Assembly: GCA_914767715.1 (NCBI GenBank)
Contig: OU612065.1
Span: 39,372,001-39,436,000, forward strand
Direction of reading: 5' to 3'
DNA: 64,000 nucleotides
From: Membranipora membranacea
Taxonomy: Eukaryota; Bryozoa; Gymnolaemata; Cheilostomatida; Membraniporidae
In this document: positions 60,401 through 64,000 of the stretch, piece by piece
How the letters are laid out: each line of letters opens with the position of its first letter
Numbering within the stretch: the stretch's first letter is position 1
Made by a program: the position numbers and the translations under genes
The notes under the pieces: generated by a model
Database searches by the model: none
The model's input: the letters and a program-made list of their open reading frames with translations, nothing else
What the model was told of the DNA's origin: nothing

Positions 60401-62308
60401 TGCTTGTACCATTAAATTGCTGCCATTGCTGAATGAATATTGCAATTTTATCTACAGTTTTGCAAACGATGGTTAGCTGTAATGGGATATTGTGCACGCT
60501 GGTGATATGGTGACGGCACTCGATGTTTTGTACACTTCACTTTACAGAGAAGTGTTTCCCCGGAGGGGGGGAGGGGCCCTTCTGGTTAATGTTAGATACT
60601 AAGAGGCGTTCGGCCACTGCCGGTCAAAAACTACAGTCAATAAAATATTAATATGTTTTCAGAAAACTTTAAATATTCCCTAAGCGGGCTTTCATATTTA
60701 TTGATTACTTATGTCATTCGATGGCGGTCAGAAAAACTGGTCCTGTTGAAAACGATCACAGCCGGTCAGAAATTTTGCTGCAAAATTGAGAAGGCTAAGC
60801 ACTGCTATGATATCATGCAGTAGTATAAATCACTGTACTATGAATCAATGAGACTAAGTGGGAAATTTAAGGATCAGAGACAGACTACCTCTAGTGTCTT
60901 TCACCTAGGATCAGCAATAGAATTAAAAGCCAAAACCTCGCTATTACTATTGCTGTGCTCAGGTTGCCGCTTTATATTGTCATATGTCTCCATATCGCTT
61001 CCTGAGAAGAAGATATATTGGGAGCATAATTCTGCGAACGAAAGATCTCTCGCTATAAATAGTTCACTTTATACTAAATTACCAAATCAAGCTGTAAACA
61101 TCAAATTCTTCCATTTATATCTTGTTTTGTTTCAGATCATCAATGCCTAGAGCCCGTCCCTCCGATAGATAACGCCTATGTGAGGTATAACGGTACATTC
61201 TATGCAGACGAAGCTGTAGTACTGTGCGATATAGGTTATGAGTACCCCGACGGTAGTGTATCTCAGACTACTCAGTGCCTGGAAGTGGGTGACACTGTGA
61301 CATGGACTCCTCTAGATTTCTCTTACTGCCAGAGTAAGCTCATAATATAGAACAAAGATTGAGCTCAGATTTACTGCCAACCTAATCGATGTTGAAGGTT
61401 GGCTGCAACTTGACATTAATTGCACAGCACAGATTTGTAATTCATTTGGAAACATTACGTCACAGAGAAAGGATATATATATATCCTTACTTTGTAATTA
61501 CGTTTATCTTCAATCATTACTGATTCACAAGTTATGAGGGGGGGGAGGCTGTCGACACAAGTATGGGGACTCAAATTACCTTTTCTCCTTCTAAAACGTC
61601 AGTTTGATAGCAATGATACTGATTTTTATTTCAGGAGTGGACTGTGGAAGCCTGGATCTGTTCTGCGCTACAGAACTCAGTCTACAGTGGACGAGCGATA
61701 ATAACAGCGTTCTAGAAGATTTACATCCATACAATCACACATTATACGAGGACTCGTGGTCTGTATCCATCCACCATAAGTACTTTATACGCCTATATAT
61801 GGAGGACGGCACTGAGATAGATTACAAAAGGGAGGCTAATCTCACGTGTAATTATACGGCATTGTGGAACAACGCTCAGTACATCAACTGCACAGGTAAA
61901 AATATAAATTTATATAATATGGTTTCTTCTTGCGGCGTCATCAACCTTGCATGACCTATTTTGTTGTTTTGTTAGAATTATTACTATTATACCATTATAT
62001 TACTATTATATGTATATTGCGTTGGCCATTGACTCTTGTTTCCCTGCTGTTCCTAATTTATGGTTATGACTTGTTTTGTTTGACAAATTAAAACTAAATT
62101 CAATTTTGTCCAGTGCAGCTTCCTAAGCTGATTATAACGCATGTCAACAATTCATTGAACTGTTATTGACATTGTGTCCTACATTGAACCTTACTCGCTT
62201 TCCTTCCACACCATCTACACAGTGATCCTCAACTCATCAACGACTGAATGTTTGAGAAACTGGTATGACTTAAAGTTTTTGCTGTGTCCAGCACCAATAT
62301 CTGTATGA
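23780..62308 (+). CDS. Giant secreted mosaic protein: mucin / WSC / fibrinogen-N-like / C-type lectin / F5-8C / sushi
   Basis: Fifty-six exons (listed by block in the following entries) have GT-AG borders, and their lengths keep the frame throughout, giving about 3,584 residues. Nearly all introns are phase 1, the rule for shuffled extracellular modules. A few phase 2 introns split lectin domains, and one phase 0 intron lies inside the discoidin domain. Start: ATG at 23780 with a signal peptide (MLPVVLIVLFSLSVHISQG). No transmembrane segment was found, and the last exon gives a short tail ending in a stop at 62308, so secretion is predicted. Many NxS/T sites and a Thr-rich region imply heavy glycosylation. 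The modules bind carbohydrate or protein in other animals (WSC, C-type lectin, discoidin, sushi), so a matrix, mucus or immune recognition role is plausible; function is inference. Alternative: two transcripts splitting before the sushi array, but I see no second start there. Confidence 0.75.
24880..25788 (+). CDS. Giant protein exon 3: rest of N-domain, Thr-rich mucin repeat and Cys-rich segment
   Basis: Residues 88-390. It begins GAGEDWTIEDSSQTL and continues a beta-rich domain (YSYDFTFEVQGNHDYDF). From 25108 to 25560 about 15 repeats of a 9-residue unit, TTTTTTVEP, make a mucin-like O-glycosylation stretch. The exon ends in a six-Cys segment (LCIAPPPLGVHS ... MKCCLQF) with loose sushi character. 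Confidence 0.8.
25108..25560 (+). repeat. 27-bp coding minisatellite (TTTTTTVEP repeat)
   Basis: Unit about ACAACTACTACAACAACAGT plus TGAGCCC, repeated about 15 times within one exon. Central copies are nearly identical in DNA; outer copies vary (Lys, Ile or Ala in place of Val/Glu; CCA or CCC Pro codons). Length polymorphism between individuals is likely. Confidence 0.85.
26311..27848 (+). CDS. Giant protein exons 4-6: divergent WSC-like region
   Basis: Exons 26311-26610, 26830-27021, 27774-27848; residues 391-579. It begins TYEGCFSLERNVVS, a WSC-like opening. Exon 5 has the WSC-type pattern TKADCAEFCLLDE ... AETWCYCIP, and exon 6 the closing SGIDCDADPCSSLFNP. Cys spacing is looser than in later WSC copies. 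Confidence 0.6.
27605..27738 (-). mobile_element. tRNA-derived SINE, copy 1
   Basis: On the minus strand the head reads GGTAGCTCAGTTGGTTAGAG (pol III A box) followed by a decayed B box (GGGTTAAAATCTCG) and a tail CAGTCTTCGGACGGAGACAG. The same head-body-tail occurs at 54792-54940. It lies in an intron 35 bp before an exon of the giant gene. Confidence 0.75.
28939..29055 (+). CDS. Giant protein exon 7: fibrinogen-N-like mini-module 1
   Basis: Residues 580-618, one phase 1-1 exon. The core TCFELFSDYDRILSGRYMVG ... DC matches the first disulfide loop of fibrinogen-related domains (CxxLYxxGxxxSGxYxI...C). The rest of that domain is absent. The acceptor at 28937-28938 is the one that keeps the frame open. 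Confidence 0.6.
29421..30303 (+). CDS. Giant protein exons 8-9: C-type lectin domain 1
   Basis: Exons 29421-29612 and 30049-30303; residues 619-767. It shows the long-form start YCERGWIGFNGYCYLLNS, then FCARNDAHLSSIQDEHH, a GLYIGG strand, WLDGG, and C-terminal Cys (RCLSG ... QFCNQ ... SVCRK). There is no EPN or QPD motif, so classical calcium-dependent sugar binding is doubtful. Confidence 0.8.
30713..31431 (+). CDS. Giant protein exons 10-11: Cys-rich module, possibly divergent WSC
   Basis: Exons 30713-30839 and 31214-31431 joined by a phase 2 intron; residues 768-882. It starts SYGCWTNGTGIIGGS with EPKDCVQHMG, then GVKNGECHSN ... SETCEGGLGADHAYNIYVDG. The GC start and DC/NGEC spacing resemble WSC or PAN-type modules, and the YNIYVDG end resembles WSC (YxLYxxG). 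Assignment is unsure. Confidence 0.5.
32118..32285. repeat. Degenerate short tandem repeat around ATTGGGACAAATTG
   Basis: ATTTGGGACAAATTGGTA, AATTGGGACAAAATGCTA and AATTGGGACAAATTGATA recur at intervals of about 50-65 bp with GGCGAGAAATCAG-type spacers. Intronic and non-coding. Confidence 0.5.
32725..33525 (+). CDS. Giant protein exons 12-13: WSC domain
   Basis: Exons 32725-32904 and 33412-33525; residues 883-980. Textbook WSC pattern: YIGCYPGG, TLQTCIEGCYG, KYAALQNDTCHCF, then NCDLRCPGNDLQRCG and YLAVYSA. WSC domains bind glycans in several known proteins. Confidence 0.85.
34148..34420 (-). mobile_element. Non-LTR retrotransposon fragment, extreme C-terminal end of ORF2
   Basis: The minus-strand frame reads ALRKFFKQGDRLGLDIGNL, then LPSGRYRT, ending with a stop at 34148. 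The LPSGRxYR motif about 30 residues before the stop is characteristic of the tail of CR1/L2/Rex-type ORF2 proteins. Only the end of the element is present. Confidence 0.6.
34717..34967. mobile_element. MITE with GGTTGCAACC-containing terminal inverted repeats
   Basis: The ends AACACACTTGAGAGGTTGCA (34723 on) and TGCAACCTCTCAGTGTGTT (ending 34962) are inverted repeats of about 22 bp. The interior has two direct copies of a roughly 60-bp unit (CTCTGAGGATCTGCTGAGGC ... GTGACGTT). Non-coding. Confidence 0.65.
36306..37053 (+). CDS. Giant protein exons 14-15: C-type lectin domain 2
   Basis: Exons 36306-36510 and 36809-37053 joined by a phase 2 intron; residues 981-1130. CRPGWVLISNRCVKSF, AMQHCRASHADLYKP, WYIGISL, MLWSDG, then DCFTMEY ... 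YGCSRTTMSWVC. It lacks EPN/QPD. Confidence 0.8.
37485..37968 (+). CDS. Giant protein exons 16-17: WSC domain
   Basis: Exons 37485-37631 and 37834-37968; residues 1131-1224. YRGCGRFRAEEAG, TTCGRYCASENFTYAALQ, FCQCLSD, EHCGASCPGSVHQDCGG, SSIYLI. Confidence 0.85.
38131..38259 (+). CDS. Giant protein exon 18: fibrinogen-N-like mini-module 2
   Basis: Residues 1225-1267, one phase 1-1 exon. SCMDLYRNGLKDSGIYTLDP ... PTQCHMA is the clearest of the four mini-modules: Leu-Tyr, Gly, SGxY and a closing CxM as in the fibrinogen-like fold start, with 30 residues between the Cys. Confidence 0.7.
38471..39255 (+). CDS. Giant protein exons 19-20: C-type lectin domain 3
   Basis: Exons 38471-38647 and 39001-39255; residues 1268-1411. 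DCDEGWVGYKGYCYYFSDQ, AYNYCLSNHSMIITF, IYIGLYRM, SWTDSG, then NCAVMSK, WNTYDC, AFVCKK. A WN.D-like element is present but EPN/QPD is not. Confidence 0.85.
39545..39811 (+). CDS. Giant protein exon 21: WSC domain in a single exon
   Basis: Residues 1412-1500. YRMSAVLCREICQGKGHDYA, NCQCHNASA, QCNTSCSTNYYQQCGG, then STIIHS. Unlike the other WSC copies it has no internal intron, suggesting intron loss here or a retained ancestral form. Confidence 0.8.
40267..40950 (+). CDS. Giant protein exons 22-23: C-type lectin domain 4
   Basis: Exons 40267-40429 and 40718-40950, phase 2 internal intron; residues 1501-1632. NCPPSWTLHGEKCYRIYDN, ELCEHDGSLISPS, FAWVGAIRK, then ECVVIDEGG, RPCLQQVSALLCQR. Confidence 0.8.
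41091..41204 (+). CDS. Giant protein exon 24: fibrinogen-N-like mini-module 3 (Cys-less)
   Basis: Residues 1633-1670, one phase 1-1 exon of the same size class. FSDIYQYTGLPESYMIYFTD aligns with the other mini-modules around the Leu/Ile-Tyr and SxY positions, but both Cys are missing. Membership is inferred from length, phase and position. Confidence 0.45.
41435..42327 (+). CDS. Giant protein exons 25-26: degenerate C-type lectin domain 5
   Basis: Exons 41435-41653 and 42055-42327; residues 1671-1834. YCEDGTRWLWNDGVCYRSV, ACQNIGAPRVVLH, TYVWVVYG begin normally. The second half lacks the middle conserved Cys and ends RAWCEKRP. Confidence 0.7.
42553..43752 (+). CDS. Giant protein exons 27-28: WSC domain
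   Basis: Exons 42553-42693 and 43609-43752; residues 1835-1929. YLGCYNYSTAD, SLYQCIETCKAANKSVAGI, AVCYCLNVTAG, ACWGRCSN, VCGDYTSNTVIYYDI. Its internal intron hosts a non-LTR fragment that ends just before the second exon. Confidence 0.8.
43014..43584 (-). mobile_element. Non-LTR retrotransposon 3' end with (ATAC)n tail
   Basis: The minus-strand frame 43584-43153 encodes the end of an ORF2: RLSSMKVKDSTIRLAYESFI, ESVLAFHLSI, NRNELNHVIKSAYRLS, LHSGRF, ECARLLNSIL and stop, as in CR1/L2/Rex1-type elements. After an AT-rich 3' UTR the element ends in a short ATAC microsatellite (43014-43040 on the plus strand as ATGT), the tail type used by such elements. Strongly 5' truncated. Confidence 0.75.
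44331..44447 (+). CDS. Giant protein exon 29: fibrinogen-N-like mini-module 4
   Basis: Residues 1930-1968, one phase 1-1 exon of 117 bp, the same length as exon 7. SCLALQQEGASLSGYYLIDL ... VYC, with 27 residues between the Cys, within one of the spacing seen at the start of fibrinogen-related domains. Confidence 0.65.
44748..46121 (+). CDS. Giant protein exons 30-32: F5/8 type C (discoidin) domain
   Basis: Exons 44748-44948, 45287-45405 and 45962-46121; residues 1969-2128. LPDEAFSASSSKSGYEAEKA, AWWPRASDSNPWWLVELD, VSGFKAYTGAYS, YKVNIGESWQQYDN and YVHLSFPDVWSGYNISGRFE follow the F5/8C pattern. Such domains bind phospholipid, sugars or matrix proteins. The typical bracketing Cys pair is not obvious. 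The intron between exons 31 and 32 is phase 0. Confidence 0.8.
46315..47775 (+). CDS. Giant protein exons 33-35: C-type lectin domain 6
   Basis: Exons 46315-46465, 47131-47246 and 47644-47775; residues 2129-2261. AYSGQTYHIANNTVSTWDEA, EEYCSTLSPGARLAVIQDE, GGWLGLTYDG, GCVSLMLNGSWAVEDC, RTPICE. Unlike the other lectin domains it is split over three exons. Confidence 0.8.
46719..46969. mobile_element. MITE with GGTCTTTCAATTAGAAA inverted repeats
   Basis: GGTCTTTCAATTAGAAA at 46731-46747 is inverted at 46950-46966, with an extra partial copy near 46808. CTGTATCA occurs directly on both sides (46711-46718 and 46970-46977), consistent with an 8-bp hAT-type target duplication. It lies in the intron splitting lectin domain 6. 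Confidence 0.65.
48249..48753 (+). CDS. Giant protein exons 36-37: last WSC domain
   Basis: Exons 48249-48395 and 48625-48753; residues 2262-2353. YMGCFFDYTSSSQRIFDP, AYDCMELCYDAEVPFASY, ENCACGGRF, then SLCEDGTTPPSSEIAYRPVY. It joins the lectin part to the sushi array. Confidence 0.75.
49040..50564 (+). CDS. Giant protein exons 38-41: sushi 1 and first A-B-C sushi trio (2-4)
   Basis: Exons 49040-49237, 49413-49631, 49946-50149, 50379-50564; residues 2354-2622. Each exon is one CCP with four Cys and the penultimate Trp region. Sushi 1 (AFCPPYGLID) is unlike the rest. Then type A (IDCGSVPET, YTCDEGHYF), type B (IKCPDPEL, YDCVLGYAIN), type C (KICPVLDIREAT, HTAQWDKHVPDC). Confidence 0.9.
50824..50854 (-). 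promoter_or_regulatory. Potential G-quadruplex in an intron
   Basis: Five runs of four or more C on the plus strand separated by one or two bases; on the minus strand GGGG-T-GGGG-T-G6-AT-GGGG-T-G7. Very short loops predict a stable quadruplex. A regulatory effect is not shown. Confidence 0.6.
51109..52585 (+). CDS. Giant protein exons 42-44: second sushi trio (5-7)
   Basis: Exons 51109-51303 (A: VICDDVLPDTANL), 51858-52058 (B: IQCPSPEERQLTE), 52400-52585 (C: KICPVLNIREATP); residues 2623-2816. The A exon shares DEGHYFEFENRSTFRTS with sushi 8; B and C are almost identical in DNA to the corresponding exons of trios 3 and 4. Confidence 0.9.
52914..54118 (+). CDS. Giant protein exons 45-47: third sushi trio (8-10)
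   Basis: Exons 52914-53108, 53281-53481, 53933-54118; residues 2817-3010. A begins VICDNVTADSSNLT, B IQCPSPEERELTE, C KICPVLDVREATP. Exon lengths 195/201/186 equal those of trio 2. Confidence 0.9.
54439..55758 (+). CDS. Giant protein exons 48-50: fourth sushi trio (11-13)
   Basis: Exons 54439-54633, 55072-55272, 55573-55758; residues 3011-3204. A shares VTADSSNLTISIGSLEYLT with trio 3; B is nearly identical to trio 3 B; C is KICPVLDVSEATS. Lengths again 195/201/186. The A-B intron carries SINE copy 2. Confidence 0.9.
54792..54940 (-). mobile_element. tRNA-derived SINE, copy 2
   Basis: Better preserved than copy 1: minus-strand A box GGTAGCTCAGTTGGTTAGAG, B-box-like GGGTTAGAATCCC, then a tRNA-unrelated body ending CAGTCCTCGGACAGAGAC. 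It is absent from the homologous intron positions of the other trios, so it inserted after that duplication. Confidence 0.8.
56121..57713 (+). CDS. Giant protein exons 51-53: fifth sushi trio (14-16)
   Basis: Exons 56121-56312, 57066-57284, 57528-57713; residues 3205-3403. A VICDNVTAVSVNLT, B IKCPDPEPGILSN, C NLCPPLDIRGGVK. The trio order is kept but identity is lower, so it is an older copy like trio 1. Confidence 0.88.
56424..56491. repeat. 34-bp direct repeat, two copies
   Basis: GTAGGTTCTGATCCGCCTCT plus GGGCATGTATAGT occurs twice back to back with one mismatch (GGGC/GGGA), just before the 13-bp minisatellite. Confidence 0.7.
56551..56810. repeat. 13-bp minisatellite, 20 copies
   Basis: Unit GGTCACAGTGAAT repeated 20 times over 260 bp with a single substitution (CACTG, near 56646). 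It lies in the intron between sushi 14 and 15. Such homogeneity implies recent expansion. Confidence 0.95.
57714..61135. other. 3.4-kb intron of the giant gene
   Basis: No exon with a sushi Cys pattern or phase 1 splice sites was found. It contains AT-rich non-coding sequence only. Confidence 0.6.
61136..62308 (+). CDS. Giant protein exons 54-56: sushi 17-18 and C-terminus
   Basis: Exons 61136-61333 (HQCLEPVPPIDNAYVRY, VVLCDIGYEYPDG), 61635-61895 (VDCGSLDLFCATELS, a longer divergent sushi) and 62223-62308; residues 3404-3584. The last exon has a good pyrimidine-rich acceptor and adds 27 residues (VILNSSTTECLRNWYDLK ...) before TGA at 62306. No membrane anchor or GPI-type tail. The final exon is the least certain part of the model. 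Confidence 0.65.
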
Positions 62309-62653
62309 AAATGTTGTTTATGCAAGTTGTTTGAATGACACAGAGAGTGAGGTTAATGTTTGCATGGGTGTGTTGAGAATGAATGTGGTACAATATTCAC
62401 AGAGGTAGTCTCACACATCTGAGGCGTGGAGGTAGGTTACAAAAAAATCAGTTTACGGGGAGGAAGCAAGTTACAGACTGGCAGAGAAAGGTTCTGTGAA
62501 GCTGGCACAGTGAGTTATGGTCGCTGTTTTATTTCCATTCTTCATGAGAAATTATAATATATGCTCAATATTCAATATTTAACAGCTACAGCTCGAATTA
62601 TAGCTTTCCACACATCCCTAAACCTCAATATTAGCGATGCTGTTATTTCAGTC

Positions 62654-62659
62654 AATAAA
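62654..62659 (+). promoter_or_regulatory. Polyadenylation signal AATAAA of the giant gene
   Basis: 346 bp past the proposed stop; a second AATAAA is at 62743. Their presence before the next start codon supports ending the giant gene here. Confidence 0.45.
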
Positions 62660-62947
62660 ATGCATGAAATAATGTCATATAAAGTGAAGTTATTATTCAA
62701 AGTAGGCTTTTGTTTGCACTAGCATCAACTTCCCTTGAGATGAATAAAGATAGAAGTATTAAATAGAAATTAAATTTTATCAATACATTTTCTATGGATC
62801 GGCTGAGCCAGTATTATATTGAATGTTGTATAGGATGACGACAGCGCGCTGACAGCCTCCTGCTGCTGCTGACATAACCACATACAGACTGGGCAAGACG
62901 AGACAAGTGGGGGTATAATCTCCTCCACGCTACAAAGCCGCCCTAAT

Positions 62948-63275
62948 ATGGGGTCACAAACATTACGTATAGCTCTGGTAAGTCATATTACCGTATAATT
63001 AGTGACTTAGTGATGTAAAAATTACTTACTGTAGTTTAATCCTCTAATAAATGAAGCTTCAACAAATACAAGATTGAGGTGATTTAATTGTCATGCATGC
63101 GTTTTAGTTTTTCCTAAAGCAATGTGATGTTGGTAGTTGGAACATTCGGCTGATCTTGTCTCCCACACCTTAATATGGTGAAGGCAAACCAAATCTTTCA
63201 GAGTATTGAGACTTATATTTTGTTTACAGGTTCTGGTTTCACTGGTGTATCTTCCTGCACTTTTCGCCCAATATG
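62948..63275 (+). CDS. Start of another secreted-protein gene (partial)
   Basis: ATG at 62948 opens MGSQTLRIAL, followed by GTAAGT at 62978. Acceptor at 63229 continues VLVSLVYLPALFAQY to a GTAAG donor at 63276, in phase 1. Together this is a signal peptide split by an intron, ending like the giant gene's first exon in phase 1. The rest is outside the window (nothing coding seen to 64000). It may be a paralogue of the giant gene; that is only a guess from position and phase. Confidence 0.55.
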
Positions 63276-64000
63276 GTAAGTTACCAGAATTGTACCGTGG
63301 TACAGCAATGTCTTATGATCCTGTAAGGCTGTGCGGAATAATTCTTTTTCTTTTGCCAAAAAGTCGTTTTTACTGATCTTTGTCAGAATTGATATGAACT
63401 GAAGCAGGTTGGCAAATAAATAAGATTTTTGGTGAACACATGTGATAGTGTATTGTACTGAGCACACTGTTAGCGAGATATGAAACTGTTATATGGAGAG
63501 TTAAAATTGTATGGAAACATCCTTGATTGGTATGAGGCACTACATATAATAGCCTCAAAAGCCAGCTTGTGAGAGTTGTTGGAACAGAACCGAAGCTGGA
63601 GTGCGTTGTTCAAAACAAGTTTGAAAGTATTAAACGACTGACAAAACCAGCTGGTCTTGTGCTGACATCGGTGTGCTGCCATCGGTGTACATTTTACATT
63701 ATGTTTATTCAGGACAGATATACTTTAGTTTTGAATCATATCTTTAATGAATTTCAGTTCAAAACTTTGTGATATGCGTATCAACAACAGTTAATTATTC
63801 ATTACTCCCGTGTCATATTATCAATATCTGAATTTATTCTCAGAAAGACCAAGAATCCTTTAATTTCCTTCATTCATGTGAACTGTTTAGAGAAAAATAA
63901 AGGACGGTACAAACATATTAACTAGTTGACACTGTTGTATTGCGAATCAACTTGGAGCAAAATGAAGCTTGCGTGCGGTCAGTTTTTTCTTACTTCTTGC

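Overview
This is eukaryotic, animal nuclear DNA. Genes are split by GT-AG introns, coding density is low, introns are AT-rich, and the recognisable genes are animal ones: a USP36/42-type deubiquitinase, the m6A RNA demethylase ALKBH5, vezatin, a claudin-like four-TM protein, and a very large secreted protein built from animal extracellular modules. The protein divergence and the WSC/C-type-lectin/sushi mosaic suggest a marine invertebrate, perhaps a spiralian. The species cannot be named from the sequence. No operons, CRISPR arrays or bacterial features are present.

Left part (1-18,100) is conserved housekeeping sequence. From 1 to about 4.3 kb is the 3' end of a USP36/42-like gene on the plus strand. 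ALKBH5 runs on the minus strand (7995 to 5398). It is head-to-head, with 252 bp between start codons, with a claudin-like gene on the plus strand (8248-10322). A second plus-strand membrane protein of unknown family follows (10846-12703) and converges on vezatin, which is complete in nine minus-strand exons (18093 to 13396).

Middle (18,100-23,780) is gene-poor. It holds a 5'-truncated non-LTR retrotransposon with an open reverse-transcriptase reading frame (about 19,935-20,917) and a degenerate repeat of about 140 bp.

Right part (23,780-62,308) is one giant plus-strand gene. I could join 56 exons without breaking the reading frame, for a protein of about 3,584 residues. Order: signal peptide; novel N-terminal domain; Thr-rich mucin-like repeat; repeated blocks of WSC domain, small fibrinogen-N-like module and C-type lectin domain; an F5/8C (discoidin) domain; a sixth C-type lectin domain; a last WSC; then 18 sushi (CCP) domains. 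Fifteen of the CCPs are five tandem copies of an A-B-C trio. Nearly all module borders are phase-1 introns. No transmembrane segment is seen, so the model predicts a secreted, probably matrix, mucus or immune recognition protein. A further signal-peptide gene starts at 62,948 and runs off the window.

The introns carry a tRNA-derived SINE (two copies), two minus-strand non-LTR fragments, several MITE-like inverted-repeat elements, a 20-copy 13-bp minisatellite and a strong G-quadruplex motif. The best candidates for something undescribed are the giant mosaic gene, its stand-alone fibrinogen-N-like module, and the recent A-B-C sushi amplification.
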